A stretch of 64,000 nucleotides of DNA, from the NCBI RefSeq assembly GCF_001541315.1, contig NZ_LMVK01000049.1:1-64000 (forward strand), given 5' to 3'. The DNA comes from Agrobacterium tumefaciens str. B6 (GTDB lineage Bacteria > Pseudomonadota > Alphaproteobacteria > Rhizobiales > Rhizobiaceae). Below, piece after piece: positions 26,956 to 35,836 of the stretch; position 1 is the first letter of the stretch; each line of letters opens with the position of its first letter. Made by a program: the position numbers and the translations under genes. The notes below the pieces were generated by a model that was not told where the DNA came from, did not search any database, and saw nothing but the letters and a program-made list of their open reading frames with translations.

Positions 26956-28821
26956 TTAAACTCTTCCAGAGGAATGTTCGCGAGTTCGTTGCTCCAACTC
27001 CGATGCTTCTCCGGCACGAGCTCGATTGACAGCTTGTTGACGCTGCAGTCCCAGTTGAACTATCGCTTCTGGTGGAAGCAATAGTTCGGTGTTTCCGGCC
27101 AAACGCTGACAAAGCTCGCTGAAAGTCCCATTTTCATTTCTGACTAAAATTCTATCAGCAGAAATAGTCGTGGGTATCCTGCGTCCGTTGTCCGACAAAG
27201 AAAATTTCTCGCCGGCGATAAAGGTTGCACCATTTCCCGCGTCAACCAAAACTATAGGCAGTTCACTAGTCTCCCTGGACGCGAGACTATGGGGTAGCTG
27301 ACCCTCGTTCATTATCTTGGTAAAGATATTATGCTGGTCCGATCCCAGGCGCTTTTTTAACGAGCTAGGTGTTTCGTAGCCAGTGCCGTCTTCCATGCGG
27401 ATCAATACATTCAACTTACGCCGGTCACGAGTGATGTTTGGAAATCTGACTCGATCGAAGACCATCCGATTATACTGTTCGATTGGTCTATAGACATTCT
27501 TTGAGACCTCAACGAGAAACTTAGGACGCCGATGCTTGACAGACTGTGCCTGCTGTTCAGAGATATTGACGACGTCAGCACTCGGCACCATGCCTCGTGG
27601 GTTTGTGCTGATGTTCAATCGCCTGGCTGTAGAACTCTCCCCAGAAGTGCGAGCATAAAAGGTCGAAACATCGCGAGAACGTACATCGCCTTCGTCATTC
27701 CATTTGCCGATGGCGGATTCAAACTGCGCCGTGATCGCCTCTTGAAGAGAATGATGGACAGCCGTTATCTTTTCGCAAAACAACTCTTCAAAAGCATCTT
27801 CTCGGAATTCACCGCCCTTACTCTTGCGATTAACCACAAAGGAAATGTCGCGCTTTAAATTCCATGAAAACTTGTTCGAAAACTCGCGCATATATTCGGG
27901 ACGTGTTTCGAACGAACTGAGATCACTGTGCTCTCTCAGCCTTGTTGCGATGGCACTTTGATACGAAGCGATTGGCAGGCGGGCGGAATCTGGATGTTGG
28001 GCGAATGCGAAGCTTCGACGGAGCCTCTCCCAAACGCTGTTAACCCAGTGCTGCTGTCTCTCGTCCAACGGGCGATTTCGATGATCCATCAATGCCCTTA
28101 ACGCGCCTGGCTCCCGGCCCCAAGTCGATTTTCCGTCACTTGCTAGAGCTTGTTCATTGTCGTAACACGTTTCACCGTCCCTGCGTACAATTGCAATTCT
28201 ATCAAATGTTTTGTAATTTTCGACCTCGAGCGCTACACGTGGCCAAATTGAATAATAATGATCGTGAGTTTCGACATCTGGCAATACGGTTGAGGCAATA
28301 AACGAGTTCGCCAGCGCCCTTTCAAAGCGATCGTGAATAGCTGTAAAGCTCGTTATCCTGTCCGTCGCGATAATATTTAGTTCTGTTCTATATCCGTTGG
28401 AGCGCGCCTTATCTAAGAGCGACGCGTAATGATTTGGCGGATAGCACGACTCCAGTATAATATTATATCTATTAGTGATACTGCGATCAAATAATTGATG
28501 ATACCATTCTGTCGCTGCCGACGAATTTGCTCGCTCTAACGCATGCGAGCCCTGCAGAAGGGCTGCATTGTTACCAGGAATGTATGCATTGAGATCATCA
28601 GCTATTATTCGCTGGGTGCTTTCACCGCCCGTTCTACTCTTGATTTGGCGAACTAAGGTGCTCTTTCCGGCACCCTGCTGGCCACATACAACTGTGAAAG
28701 TTGGCTTTGCAACAGACGCCCCCCGCGCACCGATTGCCGGAATGATCTGGGTCTCGAAGATGTCGCGCTTAGCTTGTAACGAGAGGGTAAGCGCTCGATC
28801 AACTCCTAGATCATCTCTCAT
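26956..28821 (-). CDS. Zeta-toxin-like P-loop protein, candidate VirB/D4 effector
   Basis: A 621-residue protein. Residues 40-260 resemble zeta-toxin kinases, which phosphorylate UDP-N-acetylglucosamine: Walker A GQQGAGKST (47-55), IIADDLNAYIPG, NIILESCYPP and a Gln/Arg-rich following helix. About 360 further residues have no family I recognise (VSKNVYRPIEQYNRMVFD, VLVDAGNGATFIAGEKFSL). The last 30 residues are hydrophilic and Arg-rich (NRARAG, EQRTREHSSGRV), resembling the C-terminal signals of VirB/D4-transported proteins. The ATG at 28821 overlaps the upstream gene by 11 bp. The pair follows a strong vir box at 29234. Its role as a toxin, effector or both is inference. Confidence 0.65.
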   Translation of the reverse strand: MRDDLGVDRALTLSLQAKRDIFETQIIPAIGARGASVAKPTFTVVCGQQGAGKSTLVRQIKSRTGGESTQRIIADDLNAYIPGNNAALLQGSHALERANSSAATEWYHQLFDRSITNRYNIILESCYPPNHYASLLDKARSNGYRTELNIIATDRITSFTAIHDRFERALANSFIASTVLPDVETHDHYYSIWPRVALEVENYKTFDRIAIVRRDGETCYDNEQALASDGKSTWGREPGALRALMDHRNRPLDERQQHWVNSVWERLRRSFAFAQHPDSARLPIASYQSAIATRLREHSDLSSFETRPEYMREFSNKFSWNLKRDISFVVNRKSKGGEFREDAFEELFCEKITAVHHSLQEAITAQFESAIGKWNDEGDVRSRDVSTFYARTSGESSTARRLNISTNPRGMVPSADVVNISEQQAQSVKHRRPKFLVEVSKNVYRPIEQYNRMVFDRVRFPNITRDRRKLNVLIRMEDGTGYETPSSLKKRLGSDQHNIFTKIMNEGQLPHSLASRETSELPIVLVDAGNGATFIAGEKFSLSDNGRRIPTTISADRILVRNENGTFSELCQRLAGNTELLLPPEAIVQLGLQRQQAVNRARAGEASELEQRTREHSSGRV

Positions 28822-29155
28822 TGACGCGTAGATCCTCAAATTTGACGAGCCACGGATCAACAAACATTCTTACGAAGTGATTTAGCTCATCAATCAGGTT
28901 CACTGCCTCTATTGCGTTACCATCAAGTCGTTCCAATCGCTGTGAAAATTCGATGCGTTTCGTATCCGCTAAGGCGTATTGTGCCACGAGCTCCTCAAAA
29001 CGCTCATAGCCGCTATATCTGAAGGTGATCAGCCGTGAAGTGAGTGCGCCCACGAGATCATGAGCGTCGTTTATGATCTCAAACGCTGGCTTATCCCGGT
29101 AGCGTTTTGGAAGCCCTAGTTCTACGCCTAGTTGGCAGTCAAGATCCGGAAACAT
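28811..29155 (-). CDS. Small acidic partner of the zeta-like protein (antitoxin or secretion chaperone)
   Basis: A 114-residue, mostly helical, acidic protein (ELNHFVRMFVDPWLVKFEDL near the end) with no family I recognise. The ATG at 29155 is preceded by GAGGAAG at good spacing. Its end overlaps the zeta-like gene, so the two are made together. Position and size suggest either an epsilon-type antitoxin, always next to zeta genes, or a dedicated export chaperone like VirE1. A vir box lies 79-92 bp upstream of the start. Confidence 0.6.
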   Translation of the reverse strand: MFPDLDCQLGVELGLPKRYRDKPAFEIINDAHDLVGALTSRLITFRYSGYERFEELVAQYALADTKRIEFSQRLERLDGNAIEAVNLIDELNHFVRMFVDPWLVKFEDLRVNER

Positions 29156-29233
29156 GATTTCTTCCTCGTTAAAAGGCGATCGGCGAAAGATACGGCCGCA
29201 ATGAGAACCTTTTATTGCGACCAAGATTTTTAC

Positions 29234-29247
29234 GTTACGTTTGCAAT
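29234..29247. promoter_or_regulatory. vir box of the zeta-like operon
   Basis: Read on the minus strand, ATTGCAAACGTAAC matches the VirG operator consensus rTTDCAWWTGHAAY at 13 of 14 positions. It lies 79 bp upstream of the first gene of the operon, a spacing like that of known vir promoters, and predicts induction together with virB. Confidence 0.7.
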
Positions 29248-29712
29248 ATACGCTGCTATTCTGCATCATACTGCAGGCTATTCCCAGTACGACGGACGGC
29301 AATCTCGCGGGTGCTCGCCCCGTTTCCGGCAAACCGAAGCATTTGTCTTAATTGTCTCATGGTCAGCCCTCTCTTTGCAGGCATCAAAATGTCCTCGTTC
29401 ATCCCGAGGTAATTGATGCCAAGTTGCTGACCAAGGGGTATCTTCGGTGCCGAAAATTGGCCGGACTTTGACTTGAATGATGGCCGGCTTCACGTCGGAA
29501 TCCGCAGTCGAGCGGATTTTATCTCATGGAGAGGTTGTTCACTATCCTATGCCGTGACTGCTTTTCCATGGTCAGCGATAAAGCGCTGGAGACCGCCGGT
29601 CGATAACCAGACCATATAATGGATAGGGCTGTCCGAAATCATTGCGCCATAGCCAATCAGGATGTGCGTTTATCAAATAACCGATGGCGGGATTGATCCG
29701 TCGAAGCGGCCA
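29248..29712. other. Region upstream of the zeta-like operon, no convincing gene
   Basis: About 460 bp between the vir box and the next gene. Short frames on both strands overlap here without recognisable motifs. Nothing else is identified. Confidence 0.45.
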
Positions 29713-30135
29713 TTATGTTTTCTCGGCCAAACTGGGTGAATCATGCTCCGGATTTGCCAACATCAGCTTTGCAAGCTCGACGGCATCTGCATCCGTATTC
29801 CACCCCATCACCTGAGCATCGAATGTCTCAAAGAGAAGCTGCGTCGCTCGAATACTTCTTGATTCAATAATATCACGCTCATTTATGAAACCGTTGATCA
29901 CTAGATCGGAAATGGTGGCATACATTTCCTCAGCAGATATAGCAGGTATGTATTCTGCAAGGTCTTCAATATCGAGGAGTTCATTACCAAGACTATCTTG
30001 GTCGGCATACGCAATCGCCACGAGGATATGCAACTCCGCATTTGTAAAAGCTTTCGATTGCGGGGTTAAGATCGTGTCATGCTCGTCCACACGTACAGAA
30101 TACTCGTTTGTGCGTCCGGTGGTATCGTGTTCCAT
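29713..30135 (-). CDS. Hypothetical protein next to the zeta-like operon
   Basis: A 140-residue acidic protein with helical segments (NAELHILVAIAYADQDSLG, then DIEDLAEYIP, ISAEEMYATISDLVINGFI). The spacing of helices followed by NGFINERDII hints at a winged-helix-like fold, but I do not recognise the family. It has the same strand as the zeta-like operon and lies 560 bp upstream of it. CAAATG-centred weak vir-box candidates (10-11 of 14) lie around 30347-30374. There is no signal peptide. Function unknown. Confidence 0.5.
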   Translation of the reverse strand: MEHDTTGRTNEYSVRVDEHDTILTPQSKAFTNAELHILVAIAYADQDSLGNELLDIEDLAEYIPAISAEEMYATISDLVINGFINERDIIESRSIRATQLLFETFDAQVMGWNTDADAVELAKLMLANPEHDSPSLAEKT

Positions 30136-30382
30136 GCTGCTCGACTTTGCGCCCCCTTCGAGGGGTGCGTGTTCTGATAAGGACAGCTCAGAGCATCTTT
30201 CGCGGGATTGCTGCTGGCAATGCGCACGAACAAGATCGCGTTTTAGGTAGGATTCCCGAGCGACGATTGGCTCCAGTTGTCGATAATTGAGAATGCTACC
30301 CGCGTTAATTTGGATGCGTCAAGAATTAGGTGCCGGCAACTGATTAGATTCAAATGGCCCAGCACAAATGCAAACGCATAAT

Positions 30383-30576
30383 GGGGTCAGAACAAGATTA
30401 GTGCGAAATCGTACGCCAAGCGCATTTGTCCATAATCTCAGCAGTTTGCCGTCTGTGATAAATAGGAAGCTTAAGGGTGAAAAGCATCCTAGGACCCATT
30501 TTTAGAACGAAAATCGATCTCAAGCATCACTTTCTCGGCTAAACGTACAATTTCGCACTAATCTTGTTCTGACCCC
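30383..30576. repeat. MITE-like element with 33-bp terminal inverted repeats
   Basis: The left end (30383-30415) begins GGGGTCAGAACAAGATTAGT. The right end (30544-30576) is its reverse complement with a single mismatch in 33 bp. The 128-bp interior encodes nothing. The length (194 bp) and long perfect ends fit a non-autonomous miniature transposable element. The bases just outside (AAT left, TAT right) do not give a clear target duplication. Confidence 0.7.
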
Positions 30577-30857
30577 TATTACCCACACCATTCTTCCAAA
30601 AGATCTTCAGACCCAACTAGCCCGGCTCTATTTTACCTAAGGTTCAGAATTGCCGCTCGTCTTGGCGATGAGCCGGCGGAAATAGGCCCAGTCGGCCCGA
30701 AGCTGCGGTCCGCAGCCGCAACGAACCGTTCAATGCAGCTGCGCTGTGTCAGGAGCATCTAATTCGTAACCCGCTTTGCAGGGATCTGGAAAAGTCAATT
30801 TCTAATTGACATATTCGGTATCGTGTAAAGTTGCGTATGCTTTGATCTTGCGGCATA
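30577..30857. promoter_or_regulatory. Upstream region of the abiE operon with inverted repeat
   Basis: It holds no gene. A 7-bp inverted repeat (GTCAATT TCT AATTGAC) lies at 30794-30810, 48 bp before abiEi, and its right arm overlaps a TTGACA (30806-30811) that could be a -35 box. AbiEi-type antitoxins repress their own promoters through inverted repeats, so this is the best operator candidate. Confidence 0.45.
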
Positions 30858-31712
30858 ATGTCAAACATGAATGGACAATCAGAGAGCAAGCTAAAGCACC
30901 TTCTGCAGCATATCCCCCCCGGCTTCCTGGTGGACTCGAGGTGGATGGCCCGCCATGCTATCTCGCGACAATCCGTGTCAGGCTATCTCAAGCATGGCTG
31001 GCTCGAGCCAGTCACGTCAGGCGTGTACCGTCGCCCATTCTCCTCAGATACCAATCCAGAAGCTGTCGGAGGCTGGAAGATACCTCTGCTCTCAGCCGCC
31101 TGGCTCATGCGGCACGAGTTCCATGTCGGCGGGGCGAGTTCCCTCAACTTACGGGGACATACTCATTACCTCTCGTTCGGCAGCGAATTTGCCCTCTATC
31201 TCTATGGATCCGATGTCCCGACATGGCTGTCGAAGTTGCGGACGGACGCCGATGTCAAGACCAGGAGCAACGTCCTGTTCGGCGAAGGGGCGACGGGCGT
31301 CGAAAACGCTGATTTCGACCTTTCCAACGACGAGGATCCAGAGCTGGTACAAAGCCCATGGCGCTGGCCAATTCCGCTGTCCTCACCCGAGCGCGCGATC
31401 CTCGAAATGCTAGACGAAGTCCCAAAGGGCGAAAGCTTCCACAAGGTGGACGTGGCGTTCGAGAGCCTTGCGAATCTGCGCCCGAGATTATTGACGACAC
31501 TCCTTACCCTATGCCGAAGCGTAAAAACCAAGCGCCTCTTCTTCGTGTTTGCTGACAAGCACAATCACGCCTGGCGCCGGCACATCGACGTCTCCTCCGT
31601 CGATATCGGCAAGGGCGACCGGGCGCTGACCCCGGGGGGCAGGCTGCACCCCATCTATCGCATCACAGTCCCAAATGACTTGATGCCAAAGGAGGCCCCA
31701 TATGGCCCGTGA
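30858..31712 (+). CDS. abiEi: AbiEi-type antitoxin (type IV toxin-antitoxin)
   Basis: A 284-residue protein with an N-terminal winged-helix (VDSRWMARHAISRQSVSGYLKHGWL, then EPVTSGVYRRP), the hallmark of AbiEi/transcriptional-regulator proteins, and a longer C-terminal antitoxin domain (LSSPERAILEMLDEVP). In AbiE systems it represses the operon and neutralises AbiEii without direct stable binding. It overlaps abiEii by 11 bp. A second ATG at 30867 is also possible. Confidence 0.85.
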   Translation: MSNMNGQSESKLKHLLQHIPPGFLVDSRWMARHAISRQSVSGYLKHGWLEPVTSGVYRRPFSSDTNPEAVGGWKIPLLSAAWLMRHEFHVGGASSLNLRGHTHYLSFGSEFALYLYGSDVPTWLSKLRTDADVKTRSNVLFGEGATGVENADFDLSNDEDPELVQSPWRWPIPLSSPERAILEMLDEVPKGESFHKVDVAFESLANLRPRLLTTLLTLCRSVKTKRLFFVFADKHNHAWRRHIDVSSVDIGKGDRALTPGGRLHPIYRITVPNDLMPKEAPYGP

Positions 31713-32637
31713 CCGATACATGCGCCAGGTCGACCTCCTGGTGCGGATCCTTCCATTCATCGCCCGCCACGAGGCCTTCGCCCTGAAGGGTGGAACGGCG
31801 ATCAACCTCTTCTATCGCGATATGCCGCGGCTCTCTGTCGATATCGACCTGACCTATCTGCCGATTGAGGATCGCGAAACGACGCTGAAAAATATCGACA
31901 CGACACTGGAGCACATCCGCGAAGACTTGATGGGCAACCTGCGCGGCTTGAACGTCCAGAGGATCGCCGGCGGCGGCAACAATGATACCCGCCTCCTGGT
32001 CCGGCAGGGCAACGTTGAAATAAAAGTGGAGACTTCTCCTGTCGCGAGAGGCACCGTTCATACGTCGGAACGACGCCGGGTGAGCGAGAAAGTCGAGGAC
32101 GTCTTCGGGTTCGCTGAGATGCAGGTCGTCTCGTTTGAGGACCTGTTTGGTGGGAAGCTGCATGCGGCGGTTGACCGACAGCACCCACGCGACCTGTTCG
32201 ACGTCAAGCTGCTCTATGAAAACGAGGGATTGACCGACGGGCTGTTTCGGACCTTCCTGATTTATGTCGCAAGTTCCGGGCGGCCGCCCCATGAGCTGGT
32301 TAGGCCCTCGCTTGCAGCGCTGGAAGAGGCATTCGTCAAAGAGTTCGAGGGAATGACGACGCAGCCCATCAGCCTAGATGAGCTGAAAGCCGCAAGAGAG
32401 CAACTGACGACGGATCTTCGTGCACGGCTCGACGACGACGCCATGCGCTTTCTGCTTTCACTCCACAACGGCAAACCAGATTTCGACGCCATCGGGTTGC
32501 CGCAAGCGGCTGATCTGCCGGCCGTCCGCTGGAAGATTCTCAACCTCGAGAAGCTGAAGGCGCAGAACCCAGAAAAACATGCCGAGCAACGGCGAGAGAT
32601 CGAGGGGCTTCGGTCAACGACCAGGGGACAATCCTGA
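31702..32637 (+). CDS. abiEii: AbiEii-type nucleotidyltransferase toxin
   Basis: A 311-residue toxin of the DUF1814/AbiEii family. The nucleotidyltransferase signature is ALKGGTAINLF followed by LSVDIDLTYL (the DxD metal-binding pair); FGGKLHAAVDRQHPRDLFDV is the second conserved block. AbiE toxins modify tRNA or other targets and stop growth during phage infection. Its stop codon overlaps the start of the next gene (32637), linking the pair with the operon that follows. Confidence 0.88.
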   Translation: MARDRYMRQVDLLVRILPFIARHEAFALKGGTAINLFYRDMPRLSVDIDLTYLPIEDRETTLKNIDTTLEHIREDLMGNLRGLNVQRIAGGGNNDTRLLVRQGNVEIKVETSPVARGTVHTSERRRVSEKVEDVFGFAEMQVVSFEDLFGGKLHAAVDRQHPRDLFDVKLLYENEGLTDGLFRTFLIYVASSGRPPHELVRPSLAALEEAFVKEFEGMTTQPISLDELKAAREQLTTDLRARLDDDAMRFLLSLHNGKPDFDAIGLPQAADLPAVRWKILNLEKLKAQNPEKHAEQRREIEGLRSTTRGQS

Positions 32638-33491
32638 TGCTCCAGTTCGACGGTAATTGGCGTTTTGACAGTCCCGGGCCAATAGAGCCAGCAGTTCAAC
32701 AGGCTTTTCGCGATCTCATCAACCGCATTTGTTGACAGGGACAGCGGAAGCCCATCCTCGAACATTTCAAAGCTCGCTTTTGCGCAGCCGGCGGTGCGGA
32801 GTATTGGCCTAGCACCAATGAGCGGTTCGCCTCAGAGGATCTCGACCGAGACATGACACGCGCCGGAGATAATGCCGCGATTTTCATCGAAACATTCTGG
32901 GGCGCTTGCCAAGAACTTCGCGCACGCAATCCCACAATGGTGATACCGGATGCCGGGCGGATCAATCAAATCCTTGCGGACGCCGACGCCGGCTATCAGC
33001 TCGATCCTCCCATACTGACCGCCACGCGCGTCCACATTCCCATCAACGTTCCGAATGCGCCTCCTTCACTTGACGTCCAGGCGCAGGCGCTCATCAACGA
33101 ATCCCTTGACGCGTCCCAGCGCGCACTTAGCGACGGCAACGGCCGCCAGGCTGTCCAGGAGGTCCTTTGGCTGCTGGAAACGATCTCCACGGCATTTCGA
33201 AGTCAAGAGATTTTGGACGGTTCCATCCAGGGCCGATACTTCAACAAGATCATTGGGGAATTGCGCCAGCGCGGCCGGGGGCACCAGGACCAGATCTTTC
33301 AGTGGATGATGACCCTGCACGGATATCTATCATCGCCGACCGGTGGTGGCGTTCGTCACGGGGTCGACCTTAAAGAGGGCCTTGCGCTCGAGATTGATGA
33401 GGCACGGCTCTACTGCAACCTAATCCGCAGCTACTTGACGTTCCTGATCGCTGAACATGAACGCCTTAGCCGCCGCGAAGCGCAGATATAG
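32637..33491 (+). pseudogene. Abi-C/HEPN-like gene interrupted by in-frame TGA
   Basis: Starting at the ATG that overlaps the abiEii stop, the frame reads MLQFDGNWRFDSPGP through LINRIC, then TGA at 32733 (codon 33), and continues in the same frame with QRKPILEHFKARF to 33491 (284 codons in all). The downstream half has helical segments (LLETISTAFRSQEILDG, GRYFNKIIGEL) and GGVRHGVDL, a layout like C-terminal HEPN/Abi domains. A new ATG at 32853 could yield a 212-residue product. The TGA looks like a one-base nonsense mutation. No selenocysteine signal is evident. Confidence 0.65.
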
Positions 33492-33499
33492 GAGGCTCC

Positions 33500-35836
33500 G
33501 TGAGCGACGATTCCGATAAAAAACAGACTGAATACGATCTCGAAACAGCGATTTCCGCAGCGATCGAGAAGGCATTTCCACGCCTCAACGCCGCGGGCAT
33601 CCAGCATCAGATCGAATTCACAATTCGCCTAGGGCATGCGACGATCACCGCCAACGGGCGGGAAAGCTGGATCAAACGGGGACGGGCCGACATCCTCTTG
33701 GTGCTGGATGATAAGCCTGTGGCAATTCTGGAGCTGAAGAGACCCGATATCTCTGTGACCGACGACGATGGCAAGCAGGGCCTGTCTTATGCTCGTTTGT
33801 TGCCCGTCATGGCGCCTTTCGTCGTCGCGACCAATGGCGATCAACTGCAGATCATCGAAACTTTCTCTGGTCAGCCCTTCAAAGCAGAAAGTCCTGACGA
33901 GAAGGCGTTCGAAGCTTTGATGAAGTCCGCGGGAAAGGTCGCGGCGGGCGACCGCGACGACGCGATTTCTACCCTGATGGGAAGTGACCCGCAAATTTGG
34001 ACGAAGGCTGTTGCTGTTGCTTCGGCGACGGCTATGAGCGAATTGACCGCAACGTCCGACCATCCTCGCCGCCCCTTTGGCCCGTTGAAGATTTTTCGAC
34101 TAGCTACGCAGCGCCTCGTAAATCAGCTAGGGAGATCCCGGCTGGTGCTGGTTTCCGGACCACCCCTCGTCGGCAAAACCAACGTTCTCGAACAACTTAT
34201 CCGCCTAACGGATACGCTTGATGCTGGCGGTTTATTCCTCGAGTGCGGTGCAAGCGAGATCTTCCGCAAGATTGCCGACCTTCTCTCGGACACGCTCGAC
34301 TGGCACGTCGATCCGGAAGCGGCACGAAACTGGGTGCGTCAAATTTCTCGGACCGATGGACCAAGTTTGATACTCGCCATAGATCGTCTCGACCCCGACG
34401 ACCGTGATGATGTTCGAATGATCGAAGACCTGATGTCGAGCAGGTTCGGCCTTGGCCTGCGGATTGTTGTAGGTCTGGATGAGGATGCAATTCGACGGGT
34501 GGTGGCCAGTTCGGATGGCCGTCGTGAGTCTGTCGTTGGTCGACACGCGACGATTGTTGAAGTCACTGATCTTGCAGATCGCGAGTATGTCGCGGCGCTG
34601 GAAGCCCTCGCAAAACTCGGCATGGGTATAATGGATGGAGGAGAGCACAGTCCAGACCTGCGTCGCGCTTGGCTCCTCCAAGCTATGGTGACACACGTCC
34701 TGGGGGTGAAACGGAAGCGAGAGGGTATAGCCGTATTTCCGGCAGTGCCCGGACTGGAAGTCATAGCTCAGGCGCGAGCGGATTTTAAGGACCCAGAACT
34801 CAGGCGCCGATTTCGTGGCGTTGCTCAAGCTATTGTTCTGGATGCCCAGGATCAAACAAAGCCATATTCGATGGCTCTTCAGCTCATGGGTCGTTACTTC
34901 GTTCGACGGGAAACACTCGAAGGCCGTTTGTCCACGTCTGATACCGAATGGTTAATCCGGAGCGGTTACCTCAATCCATCGATATCGGCTGAGAACACGC
35001 CGATGCTGAACGTGACCCTCCCCGAGCTGCTGGCAAGCGAATTGGCCCGACTTTTGGCGATCGAATTACGAGAGCGTGCCGACGATGATCCGGTCGATGC
35101 GGCCGAGTGGCTTGCCGGCGCTGCAAGTAATTTTCTGTTTGGTGACATAGTTGCCGCTCAGGCTTTTTTGGATCTCGGCGCTGTGAATCGTGACCTGCCG
35201 TATCCGTTGTTTCGAGCACTTGCGGACATGACGCCGTTTAGAGAGCAGATACATCCCGGCCAGCACCTGCAAGGCTGGGTCGAAGGTGTTGGCGATTTGG
35301 AGCTTCTCCCCCAGGAAGACGGCTCTGTGGTCCTGACGATCGACGGTGAAGAACACACCATCGACACCGAAGACGATCCCGGCGAAACCATTGGAAACGT
35401 CTTCGGATGGCAAATCCTCTCACAATTGGCATCGCGCCGCTTAACGGTCCAGACCGAAAGCGGCCAACACCGGCTTGATCCTCAAGCTTTGTTGCTTGTC
35501 GGCACTGCGGATTTCGTGTTGCGGCAATCGCGCAACGATATGCTCGCCGAATCCCTGCCGGTTCATGACGGTAAAGGCGGAGGCCAATTTATATGTCATG
35601 ACGCCGGCGTCGTAGAGGCTATTACCCAATCGATGCTGAGATATCTGTCGACCGAGCCATTGGAAGCTCGCGATTCCTTCCTCACCGCGGCGATGGAAGT
35701 CGACAGCATCTATCTCACAGCCCGTCTCGACATCGCATTGCAAATGGTCGCGCGCTCGACCGATGCAGATCTCTCGACCTGGGCGAAGGAGGTGCTTGTC
35801 AAGCGCGTCCGCCCCGCGTTCTTGGGGTGCAAATGA
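33500..35836 (+). CDS. Restriction-nuclease/P-loop NTPase fusion, putative defence protein
   Basis: A 778-residue protein. The N-terminal ~120 residues form a type I restriction HsdR-N-like PD-(D/E)xK nuclease: RADILLV (Asp64), AILELKRP (Glu78, Lys80) and QGLSY (Gln93, Tyr97; the QxxxY motif). Then a P-loop NTPase has Walker A GPPLVGKT (220-227) and Walker B SLILAIDRLD. The remaining ~450 residues are helical (DPVDAAEWLAGAASNF). The architecture recalls nuclease-STAND antiviral proteins (Avs-like), where the C-terminal part senses phage protein and the nuclease is the effector. It lies 8 bp after the interrupted gene and overlaps the next by ATGA. Confidence 0.65.
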   Translation: MSDDSDKKQTEYDLETAISAAIEKAFPRLNAAGIQHQIEFTIRLGHATITANGRESWIKRGRADILLVLDDKPVAILELKRPDISVTDDDGKQGLSYARLLPVMAPFVVATNGDQLQIIETFSGQPFKAESPDEKAFEALMKSAGKVAAGDRDDAISTLMGSDPQIWTKAVAVASATAMSELTATSDHPRRPFGPLKIFRLATQRLVNQLGRSRLVLVSGPPLVGKTNVLEQLIRLTDTLDAGGLFLECGASEIFRKIADLLSDTLDWHVDPEAARNWVRQISRTDGPSLILAIDRLDPDDRDDVRMIEDLMSSRFGLGLRIVVGLDEDAIRRVVASSDGRRESVVGRHATIVEVTDLADREYVAALEALAKLGMGIMDGGEHSPDLRRAWLLQAMVTHVLGVKRKREGIAVFPAVPGLEVIAQARADFKDPELRRRFRGVAQAIVLDAQDQTKPYSMALQLMGRYFVRRETLEGRLSTSDTEWLIRSGYLNPSISAENTPMLNVTLPELLASELARLLAIELRERADDDPVDAAEWLAGAASNFLFGDIVAAQAFLDLGAVNRDLPYPLFRALADMTPFREQIHPGQHLQGWVEGVGDLELLPQEDGSVVLTIDGEEHTIDTEDDPGETIGNVFGWQILSQLASRRLTVQTESGQHRLDPQALLLVGTADFVLRQSRNDMLAESLPVHDGKGGGQFICHDAGVVEAITQSMLRYLSTEPLEARDSFLTAAMEVDSIYLTARLDIALQMVARSTDADLSTWAKEVLVKRVRPAFLGCK

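Noticed and set aside
32733..32735. Selenocysteine at the in-frame TGA
   Set aside because: No SECIS-like hairpin is evident directly after it, and the flanking Cys-TGA context gives no redox motif; a nonsense mutation is simpler.
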